A stretch of 64,000 bases of DNA. Source: Bacteroides cutis. GTDB lineage: Bacteria > Bacteroidota > Bacteroidia > Bacteroidales > Bacteroidaceae. Numbering within the stretch: the stretch's first letter is position 1; each line of letters begins with the position of its first letter. The position numbers and the translations under genes are program-made. The notes beneath the pieces were generated by a model that did not search any database, was not told the DNA's origin, and saw only the letters and a program-made list of their open reading frames with translations. This document shows positions 46,485 through 55,418 of the stretch, one piece after another. The stretch lies in contig NZ_OEST01000001.1 in assembly GCF_900241005.1 (NCBI RefSeq), positions 248,001 to 312,000 of the forward strand, written 5' to 3'.

Positions 46485-46528
46485 CACATCCTAAAAGCGT
46501 TCATAACAAAAGAGATACATATAACACA

Positions 46529-48571
46529 ATGGAAAAGAAATTCAAACGTACCACCGTGACATCGGCACTGCCGTATGCAAACGGCCCCGTTCATATCGGA
46601 CACTTGGCCGGAGTCTATGTTCCCGCAGATATCTATGTCCGCTACTTAAGACTGAAAAAAGAAGAAGTTGTATTCATTGGAGGGTCTGACGAGCACGGAG
46701 TACCCATCACTATACGTGCCAAAAAAGAGGGTATCACACCGCAGGATGTAGTAAACCGTTATCATACACTCATTAAGAAATCTTTCGAAGATTTCGGTAT
46801 TTCATTTGATATATACAGCCGCACAACTTCAAAAACTCATCACGACACGGCCTCCGATTTCTTCCGTAAATTGTACGACAAAGGTGAATTCATTGAAAAG
46901 ACCAGCATGCAATACTACGATGAGGAAGCAAAAACTTTCCTTGCCGACCGATATATTACCGGTGAATGTCCTCATTGCCACGCAGAAGGTGCCTACGGTG
47001 ATCAATGTGAGAAATGCGGAACCAGCCTTAGCCCTACGGATCTGATTAATCCCAAGAGTGCTATCAGTGGAAGCGAACCTGTAATGCGTGAAACAAAACA
47101 TTGGTATCTGCCACTGGACAAACACGAAGAATGGTTACGCCAATGGATTTTGGAAGACCATAAGGAATGGCGTCCCAATGTATACGGCCAATGTAAAAGT
47201 TGGCTCGACATGGGTTTGCAACCACGTGCCGTTAGCCGTGACCTTGACTGGGGTATTCCTGTACCCGTAGAAGGTGCTGAAGGTAAAGTACTTTACGTAT
47301 GGTTTGATGCACCTATCGGTTACATCAGCAATACGAAAGAGCTGCTGCCCGACTCTTGGGAGAAATGGTGGAAAGACCCTGAAACCCGTCTTGTACATTT
47401 CATCGGAAAAGACAATATCGTGTTCCACTGCATTGTATTTCCTGCCATGTTAAAAGCTGAAGGAAGTTATATCCTACCGGATAACGTACCGAGTAACGAA
47501 TTCCTGAACCTGGAAGGAGATAAGATTTCTACTTCTCGTAACTGGGCTGTATGGTTACACGAGTATTTGCAGGATTTTCCCGGAAAGCAAGATGTATTGC
47601 GCTACGTGCTCACTGCCAACGCTCCGGAGACGAAGGACAATGACTTTACCTGGAAAGACTTTCAGGCACGTAACAACAATGAATTGGTAGCCGTATACGG
47701 TAACTTCGTGAATCGTGCCTTGCAACTGACAAAGAAGTATTTTGACAGTGTGGTTCCCGCTGCAGGCGAACTGAACGATTACGATAAGGAAACTCTTAAA
47801 GAATTTGCCGATGTAAAAGCTGAAGTAGAAAAATTATTAGACGTATTCAAGTTCCGCGATGCCCAGAAAGAAGCTATGAACTTGGCACGTATCGGCAACA
47901 AATACCTTGCAGACACTGAGCCCTGGAAACTTGCCAAGACAGACATGCCGCGTGTTGCTACTATTCTGAATATTTCTTTGCAATTAGTAGCCAATCTCGC
48001 CATTGCTTTTGAACCGTTCTTACCGTTCAGTAGTGAAAAACTGCGCAAAATGCTGAATATGGATAATTTTGATTGGGCAGAACTGGGACATACAGATTTA
48101 CTTCCCGCCGGACATAAGCTGGCAGAACCGGAATTGTTGTTCGAGAAAATTGAGGATGATGTCATTCAAGCACAGGTAGACAAATTGCTCGCTACAAAGA
48201 AAGCCAATGAAGCAGCCGGCTACAAGGCAAATCCCATCAAACCTACCATCTCTTTTGAAGAGTTCGAGAAACTGGATATCCGTGTAGGTACCGTATTGGA
48301 GTGCGAAGTTGTTCCCAAAATGAAGAAGTTGTTAAAATTCAAGATTGCCGATGGACTGGAAAATCGTACTATCGTGAGTGGTATTGCCCAGCACTATAAA
48401 CCCGAGGAGTTGATAGGTAAGCAAGTATTGTTTATCGCCAACCTGGCTCCCCGGCAATTCAAGAATGGCCTGGTAAGCGAAGGAATGATTCTTTCCGCCG
48501 AAAACTATGATGGCGCATTGGCAGTGACTTCATTGCTGAAAGAAGTAAAACCGGGTAGTGAAGTAAAATAA
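46529..48571 (+). CDS. metG: Methionine--tRNA ligase
   Basis: 680 residues, the long form. HIGH motif in [14 protein letters not shown]. Zinc knuckle [18 protein letters not shown]. The KMSKS loop is written KISTS, the known MetRS variant. A C-terminal EMAP-II/Arc1p-type tRNA-binding domain (about 570-680: [20 protein letters not shown]). Housekeeping. It is followed by a 10-bp-stem hairpin and then the polysaccharide flippase, so it marks the left border of the glycan cluster. Confidence 0.97.
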   Translation: MEKKFKRTTVTSALPYANGPVHIGHLAGVYVPADIYVRYLRLKKEEVVFIGGSDEHGVPITIRAKKEGITPQDVVNRYHTLIKKSFEDFGISFDIYSRTTSKTHHDTASDFFRKLYDKGEFIEKTSMQYYDEEAKTFLADRYITGECPHCHAEGAYGDQCEKCGTSLSPTDLINPKSAISGSEPVMRETKHWYLPLDKHEEWLRQWILEDHKEWRPNVYGQCKSWLDMGLQPRAVSRDLDWGIPVPVEGAEGKVLYVWFDAPIGYISNTKELLPDSWEKWWKDPETRLVHFIGKDNIVFHCIVFPAMLKAEGSYILPDNVPSNEFLNLEGDKISTSRNWAVWLHEYLQDFPGKQDVLRYVLTANAPETKDNDFTWKDFQARNNNELVAVYGNFVNRALQLTKKYFDSVVPAAGELNDYDKETLKEFADVKAEVEKLLDVFKFRDAQKEAMNLARIGNKYLADTEPWKLAKTDMPRVATILNISLQLVANLAIAFEPFLPFSSEKLRKMLNMDNFDWAELGHTDLLPAGHKLAEPELLFEKIEDDVIQAQVDKLLATKKANEAAGYKANPIKPTISFEEFEKLDIRVGTVLECEVVPKMKKLLKFKIADGLENRTIVSGIAQHYKPEELIGKQVLFIANLAPRQFKNGLVSEGMILSAENYDGALAVTSLLKEVKPGSEVK

Positions 48572-48578
48572 GACTTAT

Positions 48579-48606
48579 CCTCACCGCACGTACCCATGCG
48601 GTGAGG
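48579..48606 (+). terminator. Hairpin after metG
   Basis: CCTCACCGCA pairs with TGCGGTGAGG around an 8-base loop. T-tract weak. May reduce read-through into the flippase gene. Confidence 0.6.
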
Positions 48607-48648
48607 AATATTGACTTTTACCGGCAATCTCACAAAGATCAATATAAG

Positions 48649-50094
48649 ATGGGTGATTTATCGCTAAAAGAGAAAACAGCTAAAGGATTATTCTGGGGTG
48701 GCATAGGCAACGGTGCCATGCAATTGTTGAACCTTGTTTTCGGAATATTTCTTGCACGTCTGTTATCCACCACCGATTATGGTATGGTGGCTGTGCTTAC
48801 TATCTTTTCTGCCACAGCAGGCATTTTCTCGGAAAGCGGTTTCATCCTGGCGCTTGTCAACAAAAAGGAAGTCAACCCACAAGATTACAATTCCGTTTTC
48901 TGGTTTAATATCAGTATCGGTATTACACTTTATCTGTTACTGTTTATAAGCGCTCCTTTCATTGCCGACTTCTATCATACTCCCGAACTTACCGAGCTGG
49001 CACGCTTCCAGTTCTTAAGTTTCCTCATCGGAAGTTTTGGTACAGCACCTACAGCATATTTATTCCGAAACCTCATGGTAAAAGAACGTAGTCAAATACA
49101 AATAGCAGCCATTCTCGTTTCCGGAATTGTAGGGGTTACTTGTGCCTATCACGGATGGGGATATTGGGGAATTGCCATACAAACCGTATTATATACCAGT
49201 ACCAATACTGTATTGCTTTGGATATTCTCTCCTTGGCATCCTACCTTCTCATTCAAATTCTCTCCTTTACGGAAACTACTTCCATTCAGCAGTAAGCAAC
49301 TGTTTACATCTTTATTCACGCATATCAACAACAATATATTTTCTGCATTGCTGGGACGTTTTTATACTATTCAGGAAGCCGCTTACTATTCACAAGGAAG
49401 CAAATGGACCACTATGGGGTACTCCACCATCTTCGGAATGATAAACAGTGTGGGGCAACCTGTATTCAAAGAAGCTTCGGGAGACGTTCAACGCCTGCAA
49501 AACATTTTCCGGAAACTATTACGTTTCACGGCTTTTGTCAGTTTCCCTGCCATGTTAGGACTCGCTATCATTTCGCGCGAACTGATTGTATTGACCATTA
49601 CCGACAAATGGTTACCTTGTGTACCCATCATGCAGATCTTATGTGTATGGGGAGCTTTTATGCCCATTTCCACCCTCTACTCCAACCTAATGAACAGTAT
49701 AGGACGACCGAACATTTACATGTGGAACACCATTACATTGGGAGCCTTCCAACTACTATGCGTGTGGTTCAGTTATCCTTACGGGTTGAATGTAATGTTG
49801 ATAGTCTACACTTCCATCAATATATTATGGTTGTTGGTCTGGCAATATTTTGCCCACAAACATATAGGAATTTCTCTATTGCATATCCTATGGGATATTA
49901 GTCCCTATGTTATCTTGTCGGCAGTAACCATGAGTTTCACTTATTGGGTAGGAAGCCATATTGAGAATAACTATATTTCCCTGCCGGTAAAGGTAATTCT
50001 GGCCGCTTCACTTTATATATTCTTTATGTGGAGTTTGAGATCCACCGTCTTTCGGGAAAGCCTGCAATATTTATTAAAAAAGAAAAACTTGTAA
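48649..50094 (+). CDS. Polysaccharide flippase (MOP superfamily, Wzx-like)
   Basis: 481 residues from ATG 48649 (MGDLSLKEKTAKGLFWGGIG); an in-frame GTG at 48601 lies within the preceding hairpin and is rejected. About 14 membrane segments; the opening ...KGLFWGGIGNGAMQLLNLVFGI is standard for the lipopolysaccharide biosynthesis protein subfamily. Moves undecaprenyl-linked oligosaccharides across the inner membrane. The next gene starts 2 bases after its stop, so the two are cotranscribed. First gene of the surface-glycan cluster. Confidence 0.93.
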   Translation: MGDLSLKEKTAKGLFWGGIGNGAMQLLNLVFGIFLARLLSTTDYGMVAVLTIFSATAGIFSESGFILALVNKKEVNPQDYNSVFWFNISIGITLYLLLFISAPFIADFYHTPELTELARFQFLSFLIGSFGTAPTAYLFRNLMVKERSQIQIAAILVSGIVGVTCAYHGWGYWGIAIQTVLYTSTNTVLLWIFSPWHPTFSFKFSPLRKLLPFSSKQLFTSLFTHINNNIFSALLGRFYTIQEAAYYSQGSKWTTMGYSTIFGMINSVGQPVFKEASGDVQRLQNIFRKLLRFTAFVSFPAMLGLAIISRELIVLTITDKWLPCVPIMQILCVWGAFMPISTLYSNLMNSIGRPNIYMWNTITLGAFQLLCVWFSYPYGLNVMLIVYTSINILWLLVWQYFAHKHIGISLLHILWDISPYVILSAVTMSFTYWVGSHIENNYISLPVKVILAASLYIFFMWSLRSTVFRESLQYLLKKKNL

Positions 50095-50096
50095 CA

Positions 50097-51119
50097 ATGA
50101 CTCTACAAAATGTTACCGTAATCATCCCTGCACACAACCGTCCTGAACGCTTACGCCGATTACTCAACTATTATCGCCATACGGATATAAAAATACTCGT
50201 TCCCGACTCGTCCGATCGGATATTCCCTTATGCGGCAGAATATCCGAAAGTAACTTACCTGCACCGTCCCAGACTACACTTCCTGTTGAAAATAAAAGAG
50301 ATACTTCCGTTTATCAATACCCCCTATGTAGTTTACTGTGCCGACGATGACTTCATAGTGCCCACCGGTATTGCGCAAATGGTTGCCTTCTTAGAGACTC
50401 ATCCTGATTACAATACGGCACAAGGACATTACCTGACCTTCACCCCTCGGAAAGGGAAAGTCCATTTTTACCCACGTTATATCCGTTATTTCGACAAACG
50501 GATTACAGACGAAACACCACGTGAGAGACTATTACAAGAAAAAAATATGTATGCATCCCTCCTATACTCGGTTATACGTACCGATGTTTTTCAGAAGATG
50601 TATGCCTCCTGTTTCAACACCGACGGAAGTCTACGTTTTTCCAACCTTTTTCTGGCAGAAGAGTTTTTTAACCATGCCGCACTCATATCCGGTAAATACG
50701 CCACATTACCCTATTTCTACAGTGCACGTGAACGTATATCCGGTTCCGCAACCGACCAAACCGTACAAGTATCTGTCATCAAGACTTCTCCAGAGTATCA
50801 AAAAGAATATCAAGGTTTCTTGTTGGCTGTGGGAGAATTATTGAGAGACCAGGAAACAAGCAAACTTGAAGAAGCGATCTCCTTCATATGCAACATCAGT
50901 AATATGCCCAAAGACGCTCCCGGAATTTCATGGAAAAAGAGACTGATGGAATTTACCAAAAAATATGCCCTACTACGTTGGGTAAACAAACTTGCAGACC
51001 AAAGATATCATCAGAAAGGGCTTAAGGCTGTAAAAGGAATGCCAAGCTATCCTTGTACATTCTCCACACCCGAAAAAGAAGAAATCATTAAAGCTATTTT
51101 GACAAACAACGTTCTATAA
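50097..51119 (+). CDS. GT-A family glycosyltransferase
   Basis: 340 residues from ATG 50097 (MTLQNVTVIIPAHNRPERLRR), which starts 2 bases after the flippase stop. GT2-like: VTVIIPAHNRPE at the N-terminus and the DxD-like CADDDFIVP near residue 83. A C-terminal helical part (200-340) is less conserved. Sugar donor and acceptor unknown. Its last 26 bases overlap the 3' end of the minus-strand HAD phosphatase gene. Confidence 0.85.
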   Translation: MTLQNVTVIIPAHNRPERLRRLLNYYRHTDIKILVPDSSDRIFPYAAEYPKVTYLHRPRLHFLLKIKEILPFINTPYVVYCADDDFIVPTGIAQMVAFLETHPDYNTAQGHYLTFTPRKGKVHFYPRYIRYFDKRITDETPRERLLQEKNMYASLLYSVIRTDVFQKMYASCFNTDGSLRFSNLFLAEEFFNHAALISGKYATLPYFYSARERISGSATDQTVQVSVIKTSPEYQKEYQGFLLAVGELLRDQETSKLEEAISFICNISNMPKDAPGISWKKRLMEFTKKYALLRWVNKLADQRYHQKGLKAVKGMPSYPCTFSTPEKEEIIKAILTNNVL

Positions 51120-51597
51120 CCGACTGTAACATACCATTGTCGGCCAATAGTTTCTCCACAAACTCCCGGAAAGCCCCATAACCACCATGTGCAGTTGTCA
51201 CATAAGCCACTTCACGTTTCACGTAGTCGGGTGTATTACTGGGCGAAGCGCTGAAACCAACCCGACGAAGCAGTGGCAAATCGTTCAAATCATCACCGAT
51301 AAAAGCAACTTCTCCCAGGGTTATACCCAGTTCGTTACATAATTCTTCAGCCTGAGCCACCTTGTCCTTCACACCCAGATAACAATATTTGATTTTCAAC
51401 TTATCGGCACGTTTTTGGACAATCTGCGTATTCTCACCGGTCATAATGGCTACGGGTATTCCCAGCTCACGCAGGAAAATCACACCCCAACCGTCTTTCA
51501 CGGAAAAGCGTTTCATTACATCCCCCTCGCCGGTATAATACATTCCACCATCAGTCCAGACGCCATCAATATCAGTAATCACTAATTTCGGTAACAT
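51094..51597 (-). CDS. KdsC-type HAD phosphatase (probable KDN-9-phosphate phosphatase)
   Basis: 167 residues, C0-type HAD without a cap. Nucleophile motif VITDIDGVWTDGG, motif II IMTGENT, motif III lysine in LGVKDKVAQAEEL, and IGDDLNDLPLL as motif IV. It resembles the KDN-9-phosphate phosphatase described in B. thetaiotaomicron, and sits in an operon with a NeuB-type synthase and a cytidylyltransferase. KDO-8-phosphate phosphatase is the alternative, but those genes normally sit with kdsA/kdsB, absent here. It ends by overlapping the plus-strand glycosyltransferase by 26 bases. Confidence 0.85.
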   Translation of the reverse strand: MLPKLVITDIDGVWTDGGMYYTGEGDVMKRFSVKDGWGVIFLRELGIPVAIMTGENTQIVQKRADKLKIKYCYLGVKDKVAQAEELCNELGITLGEVAFIGDDLNDLPLLRRVGFSASPSNTPDYVKREVAYVTTAHGGYGAFREFVEKLLADNGMLQSVIERCLSK

Positions 51598-51633
51598 ACT
51601 TATTCATTTAAAATTAAAAATAGAGAATTCCCA

Positions 51634-52494
51634 TCAACTGCGTTCACCCAGCTTGCCACGTTTTCCATCACGATAACCCTCCCAGAGAGCTTTCCATTTG
51701 GCAAACTTTTGCTTCTCGTACAAAAGTACAAAGACCATCCGTTTATATAAATGATAGCGCAAGTGAGCCTTCAAATTTAAACTCTCAGGATAAAGCTTAT
51801 GAAGAATGATACCATTCCGCACATTATAATAGGTACGTGCCGGAGGATACTCATTAGGAAAAACTTCTTTTCCCAGCAGACGGTGTTTCTTCTTCTGATA
51901 TCCCAAGTCGTGCTGCAACAGGATATTCTTGAAGCAAACGGTCGGTACCCCTTTCCGGGCGGCACGCCAGCAATACTCACTATCGATACCCCAAACAAAC
52001 AAGTCTTCCATGAAAGTACCCAATTCCTCAAACAGGCTGACCGGATAGATCGTACCGGAAGTCATGGCGGAAGATACTTTATCTACTGTATCCACCACCG
52101 GATAAAGGGAAGATTGTTGCGACTTGATAAAATAATTCACAGAAAAGATAGTTTGCTCGTCTTCTCCATAACCTCGAACAGCCGTCATGTAGCGCCGGAA
52201 CTCTCCATCCAGAAAGAAACTGTCCTGATCGAGCGTCAAGAGATGGGTAAATCCATTCTTACGGGCATAGTCCACGGCGTCATTCAGAGCAATACCGATA
52301 CCTACATTCCTCCCGCACCCCCTATATTCCAAACGTTCCGGATGACAGATTTCCGACAGAGGCAATTGTTTTTTCTCGCCCTCGGGCGTATTATCCCACA
52401 ACAGCAATTTGTCTACCTGCGGCAGATAGCTATTGATATTTCCGGTTAAATCCTCGCCGGGATGATAGAGTACGACAACAGCAGCCAGTTTCAT
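51634..52494 (-). CDS. GT2 glycosyltransferase (rhamnosyltransferase-like)
   Basis: 286 residues. Starts MKLAAVVVLYHPGEDLTGNI; the nucleotide-sugar DxD-type motif is LLTLDQDSFF near residue 90; WGIDSEYCWRA carries the ED-type catalytic acid. The ATG overlaps the neuB-type stop codon by 4 bases (ATGA), so the gene is translationally coupled to the nonulosonate synthase. May add the sugar next to, or be, the nonulosonate transfer step; donor unknown. Confidence 0.88.
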   Translation of the reverse strand: MKLAAVVVLYHPGEDLTGNINSYLPQVDKLLLWDNTPEGEKKQLPLSEICHPERLEYRGCGRNVGIGIALNDAVDYARKNGFTHLLTLDQDSFFLDGEFRRYMTAVRGYGEDEQTIFSVNYFIKSQQSSLYPVVDTVDKVSSAMTSGTIYPVSLFEELGTFMEDLFVWGIDSEYCWRAARKGVPTVCFKNILLQHDLGYQKKKHRLLGKEVFPNEYPPARTYYNVRNGIILHKLYPESLNLKAHLRYHLYKRMVFVLLYEKQKFAKWKALWEGYRDGKRGKLGERS

Positions 52495-53534
52495 TCTTCA
52501 ATCAACGAAGGATAAATAATTTCGTTACGGGGTATCTCCTTTAGCACCCGGTGTCCTATCACCTTATTACGGTCAGCCCACTTAAATCCGTCTCCGGGAC
52601 TGAGCAGATGGATATCATTTTCTGTAATCATATCCCCCGGGCACAACACCTTATTAGTGGCGATAGAACGTTCCAGTTTCACCTTAGCGGCTGAAACCGC
52701 AGGGTCTACATACAGTTCTTCCTGCCCCAACCAATGCTCCGCGATGCGGATGTCACGAATCATACGGTTCACACCGTCCGGTCCCAAAGACCCCTGCTGG
52801 TCGGTACCCTTCATGCGACGGTCTATAGTTACGTGCTTTTCTATGATCTCGGCACCCATGCCCACAGCAACCACCGGAGCCGCAATGCCGATAGTATGAT
52901 CGGAAAAACCGATGACATACTGTCCATAGTACCGCTTCAGATAGCTGATTGTTTTCAGGTTCAGGTTATTGGGCTGAGTGGGGTACTGTGACACACAATG
53001 CAGAATGGAAATATCACTGTGATAACGGGTGATAACATCCAATGCATCATCCAGTTCTTTCTTTCCCGCCATACCTGTAGAAAGGATAATAGGTATTTTA
53101 GTTTCCGCCATTACTTCCAGCAAAGGAAGGTTGGTAAGATCACGGCTTGCCACTTTCAGCCGATCAGGCGTAAAGAGTTTCAGTAATGACATACAGCCCT
53201 TAGAACAAAGAGTCTCCACAAAATCCAATCCCAGAGACTTGGCATGCTTGTAGACTTCGAAGTGTTCCTCATCCGTCAATTCCAGAAAAGCCCGGTGCTC
53301 ACCGTATGTACGTCCGAAAGAGTGGGGAGAAACATACGGCCGGTTCATTTGCGAGTCGGTCAGCTCCTCATTCAGGTCACGCTTAGTCAGTTTCACCGCA
53401 TCCATCGGACGCAGTTCCATATTGAATACCTCCTCACGAACAGGGCGGGATACCAAATCAACAATCAACTTGGCTATATCGACCGAACCATTGTGGTTTT
53501 GTCCGATTTCTCCGATAATGTAAGTACTCTTCAT
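52491..53534 (-). CDS. neuB: NeuB-family nonulosonate synthase (probable KDN-9-phosphate synthase)
   Basis: 347 residues. Condenses PEP with a 6-carbon sugar (phosphate). The N-terminal TIM barrel opens YIIGEIGQNHNGSVDIAK; conserved elements include DFVETLCSK, KVASRDLTNLPLLE, IILSTGMA, HCVSQYPT, IGFSDHTIG, EIIEKHVTIDR. A C-terminal antifreeze-like SAF domain (about 285-347) is present, as in true NeuB. The neighbouring phosphatase implies a phosphorylated product, so mannose-6-phosphate is the likely substrate. No epimerase (NeuC), Leg or Pse genes are present. Confidence 0.9.
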   Translation of the reverse strand: MKSTYIIGEIGQNHNGSVDIAKLIVDLVSRPVREEVFNMELRPMDAVKLTKRDLNEELTDSQMNRPYVSPHSFGRTYGEHRAFLELTDEEHFEVYKHAKSLGLDFVETLCSKGCMSLLKLFTPDRLKVASRDLTNLPLLEVMAETKIPIILSTGMAGKKELDDALDVITRYHSDISILHCVSQYPTQPNNLNLKTISYLKRYYGQYVIGFSDHTIGIAAPVVAVGMGAEIIEKHVTIDRRMKGTDQQGSLGPDGVNRMIRDIRIAEHWLGQEELYVDPAVSAAKVKLERSIATNKVLCPGDMITENDIHLLSPGDGFKWADRNKVIGHRVLKEIPRNEIIYPSLIEE

Positions 53535-53633
53535 ATTATATAAAATAGTTTACAACCATTACGATAAATATTCCGTTGCATCACGAACGGCATTCAGCCT
53601 TAACGAAATTGCACAAAAGAACGTCGCGGAATG

Positions 53634-54386
53634 TCATTTTTCATTGCGGGCAATGTTCTCCAACATCTTTACACGATACTCCGGATGCGTTTCTACCAAC
53701 TGCAACAGAGCATGGATACTATGGTCTGTCTGCTCATGAAAGGTGGCATAAAGCGTTTGCAGCAGAGTAAAATCTTCCATGGTGTCGAGGGTAAAGCGGA
53801 GATCGAGCCGCTCCTCCAGCCCATCGGGCATGGGAAGCAGGCGAACACTAAACTCCGAGGGGTGTGTATAGAGATATATGGTGACGTGCTCGATGTAGAG
53901 TTTCTCTTGCGTGGCAGCAGCAGCACGACGCAAAGCGTCGGTCGTAGTCAACTCGGCAAACAAACCCAGATGCGACTTGATGGTGGGACGGCCGTCAGCA
54001 AAGCCGTATGCAATGTAATCTGCCGGACAAGTATCGTGTTCATTAAAGAATACCTTGAAACTGTCCGGACGCAGGAAAGGATTATCCGAACAAACACGGA
54101 TGAAGCGGTCGATACCAAATGTCTCGGCAGCCCGGATAAAGCGGTCGAGCACATCGTCTTCGTCGCCCCGGTAACAGAAAACTTTTGCCTGGCGTGCAAC
54201 TTCCGCCAACACATCGTCTTGCGGGCGATCGGTAGTGGCAAGTACGATTGTCTTCTCCGGACAAGCTTGCCTAATATTTGATATCAAGATATCAATAATG
54301 CGCTGTTCACCATAAAAAGGGAGCAGTATTTTATTATGCAACCGGGTAGAACCGGTACGTGCCTGAATGATTATTCCGTCTTTCAT
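53634..54386 (-). CDS. SpsF-like cytidylyltransferase
   Basis: 250 residues. Nucleotidyltransferase of the CMP-nonulosonate/CMP-KDO type: the loop IIIQARTGSTRLHNKIL, then CYRGDEDDVLDRF and RVCSDNPFLRPD with the metal aspartates. SpsF-type proteins are often found with NeuB homologues where a classical NeuA is missing. The likely job is activation of the nonulosonate to the CMP form. The ATG overlaps the upstream gene's stop by 4 bases. The 99-base gap to neuB shows no terminator. Confidence 0.85.
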   Translation of the reverse strand: MKDGIIIQARTGSTRLHNKILLPFYGEQRIIDILISNIRQACPEKTIVLATTDRPQDDVLAEVARQAKVFCYRGDEDDVLDRFIRAAETFGIDRFIRVCSDNPFLRPDSFKVFFNEHDTCPADYIAYGFADGRPTIKSHLGLFAELTTTDALRRAAAATQEKLYIEHVTIYLYTHPSEFSVRLLPMPDGLEERLDLRFTLDTMEDFTLLQTLYATFHEQTDHSIHALLQLVETHPEYRVKMLENIARNEK

Positions 54387-55234
54387 AATTTCATTCGTTT
54401 AAAAGCGTCGATATAACTGCCCGGTGTAATATTAATCACCTCTTTTCCCAACTTCCGGGCATATGCCTCAAGTATAAAGTAAGATTTAAAAGCCACGTGC
54501 ATGTGATAAAGTATAACATAGAGACGGGCACTATTCAAGTTTTCCTGCTTCACGGTAGCCGCCTGCGACTTATTCTGGTCGTAAAAATGTTTCTGATGCA
54601 TCAGCACCACATTCTCGTCCGTCACCGTGATTTCCGGTAACCAAGAGTGATCGGCACCCGCCAGGTATATCTTCTTAAAAGGCAGACGCAATCCTATCGC
54701 GATGGAAGGTATCAGTACATTATGTGGACGGGGAACACCCCAACCCTTACGGAATACCCAATTGCAAAAACCTTGAAAACCCTCAATCGGAGTAGTGTTA
54801 TAAATACAAAGATTGATATTGGGATTGCCTGCCAACATCGGTTGCCATTCTTTATTCTTCAAAGCACGGGCAGGAATAAACAAATTTATCGGCCAGGTAG
54901 TTTTTTCCGCCAGAGTTTGAAACAATTGCACCCGTTTTTCGGGAACAATCCAGAACAAAGGGTCTGCTATCAAGTAAAGTTCAGGGCGAAGTTGTTCAAA
55001 CATAGGTGACGTTACACAAAAGTTCACTGCCAACAATGTCTTTTCTTTCACAAATTCCGGGAATTCCTGCACCGTATGGTTCAATGAAGGGCCATTAGCC
55101 AATATCAATAACTCATCCGCATTACTGAAAGAAGATGGCAAGCGAGTATTCCACTTAGATTGCAACAATACCTTCACTACGCTAAGAAAACATTGCCACA
55201 ATTGTTCCAACCATTTTAGTCCTTTTTCTCCCAT
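54383..55234 (-). CDS. DUF115-like protein, candidate nonulosonate transferase
   Basis: 283 residues, first gene of the minus-strand operon. Residues 38-60 include ELLILANGPSLNHTVQEF, resembling the GxGPSL nucleotide-binding element of DUF115/Maf proteins, and YLAGADHSWLPEI near residue 195 resembles their conserved GxDH/GxD region. Maf-type DUF115 proteins transfer pseudaminic or legionaminic acid to flagellin. Coupling (4-base overlap) to the cytidylyltransferase suggests this one handles the CMP-nonulosonate. It lacks other recognisable domains; function is inference. Confidence 0.72.
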   Translation of the reverse strand: MGEKGLKWLEQLWQCFLSVVKVLLQSKWNTRLPSSFSNADELLILANGPSLNHTVQEFPEFVKEKTLLAVNFCVTSPMFEQLRPELYLIADPLFWIVPEKRVQLFQTLAEKTTWPINLFIPARALKNKEWQPMLAGNPNINLCIYNTTPIEGFQGFCNWVFRKGWGVPRPHNVLIPSIAIGLRLPFKKIYLAGADHSWLPEITVTDENVVLMHQKHFYDQNKSQAATVKQENLNSARLYVILYHMHVAFKSYFILEAYARKLGKEVINITPGSYIDAFKRMKL

Positions 55235-55321
55235 AGCTATAAAATTATATACAATTAAAGCTATTCACACCCCAGATACCCAATGTATATACCGGTCTTA
55301 CAATAGCTGATTTTAATGTCG

Positions 55322-55329
55322 CAAAGATA
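55322..55329 (-). promoter_or_regulatory. -7 box of the nonulosonate operon
   Basis: TATCTTTG on the minus strand, 88 bases before the DUF115-like ATG. Confidence 0.5.
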
Positions 55330-55393
55330 GAGAGTTTAGTGATTACAGACTAAAAAATAAATGTTTTTATAGAATATAAAACGACAAAAACAG

Positions 55394-55401
55394 TACTTTT
55401 G
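55394..55401 (+). promoter_or_regulatory. -7 box of the GT4 operon
   Basis: TACTTTTG, 18 bases before the ATG of the first GT4 gene; a near-leaderless transcript if used. Confidence 0.5.
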
Positions 55402-55418
55402 CACAAACATTCTCCAAA

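Larger units (their letters stand above)
46202..46528. other. Divergent regulatory region between the acyl-CoA ligase and metG
   Basis: 327 bases, AT-rich. Minus-strand box TATATTTG at 46237-46244 serves the ligase, and TATCTTTG at 46477-46484 serves metG. No repeat or ORF of interest between them. Confidence 0.6.

Noticed and set aside
48601-48648. GTG start for the flippase
   Set aside because: Lies in the 3' arm of a hairpin; ATG 48649 gives the family-typical N-terminus.
53631-54281. 216-codon plus-strand ORF
   Set aside because: Antisense shadow of the cytidylyltransferase gene.
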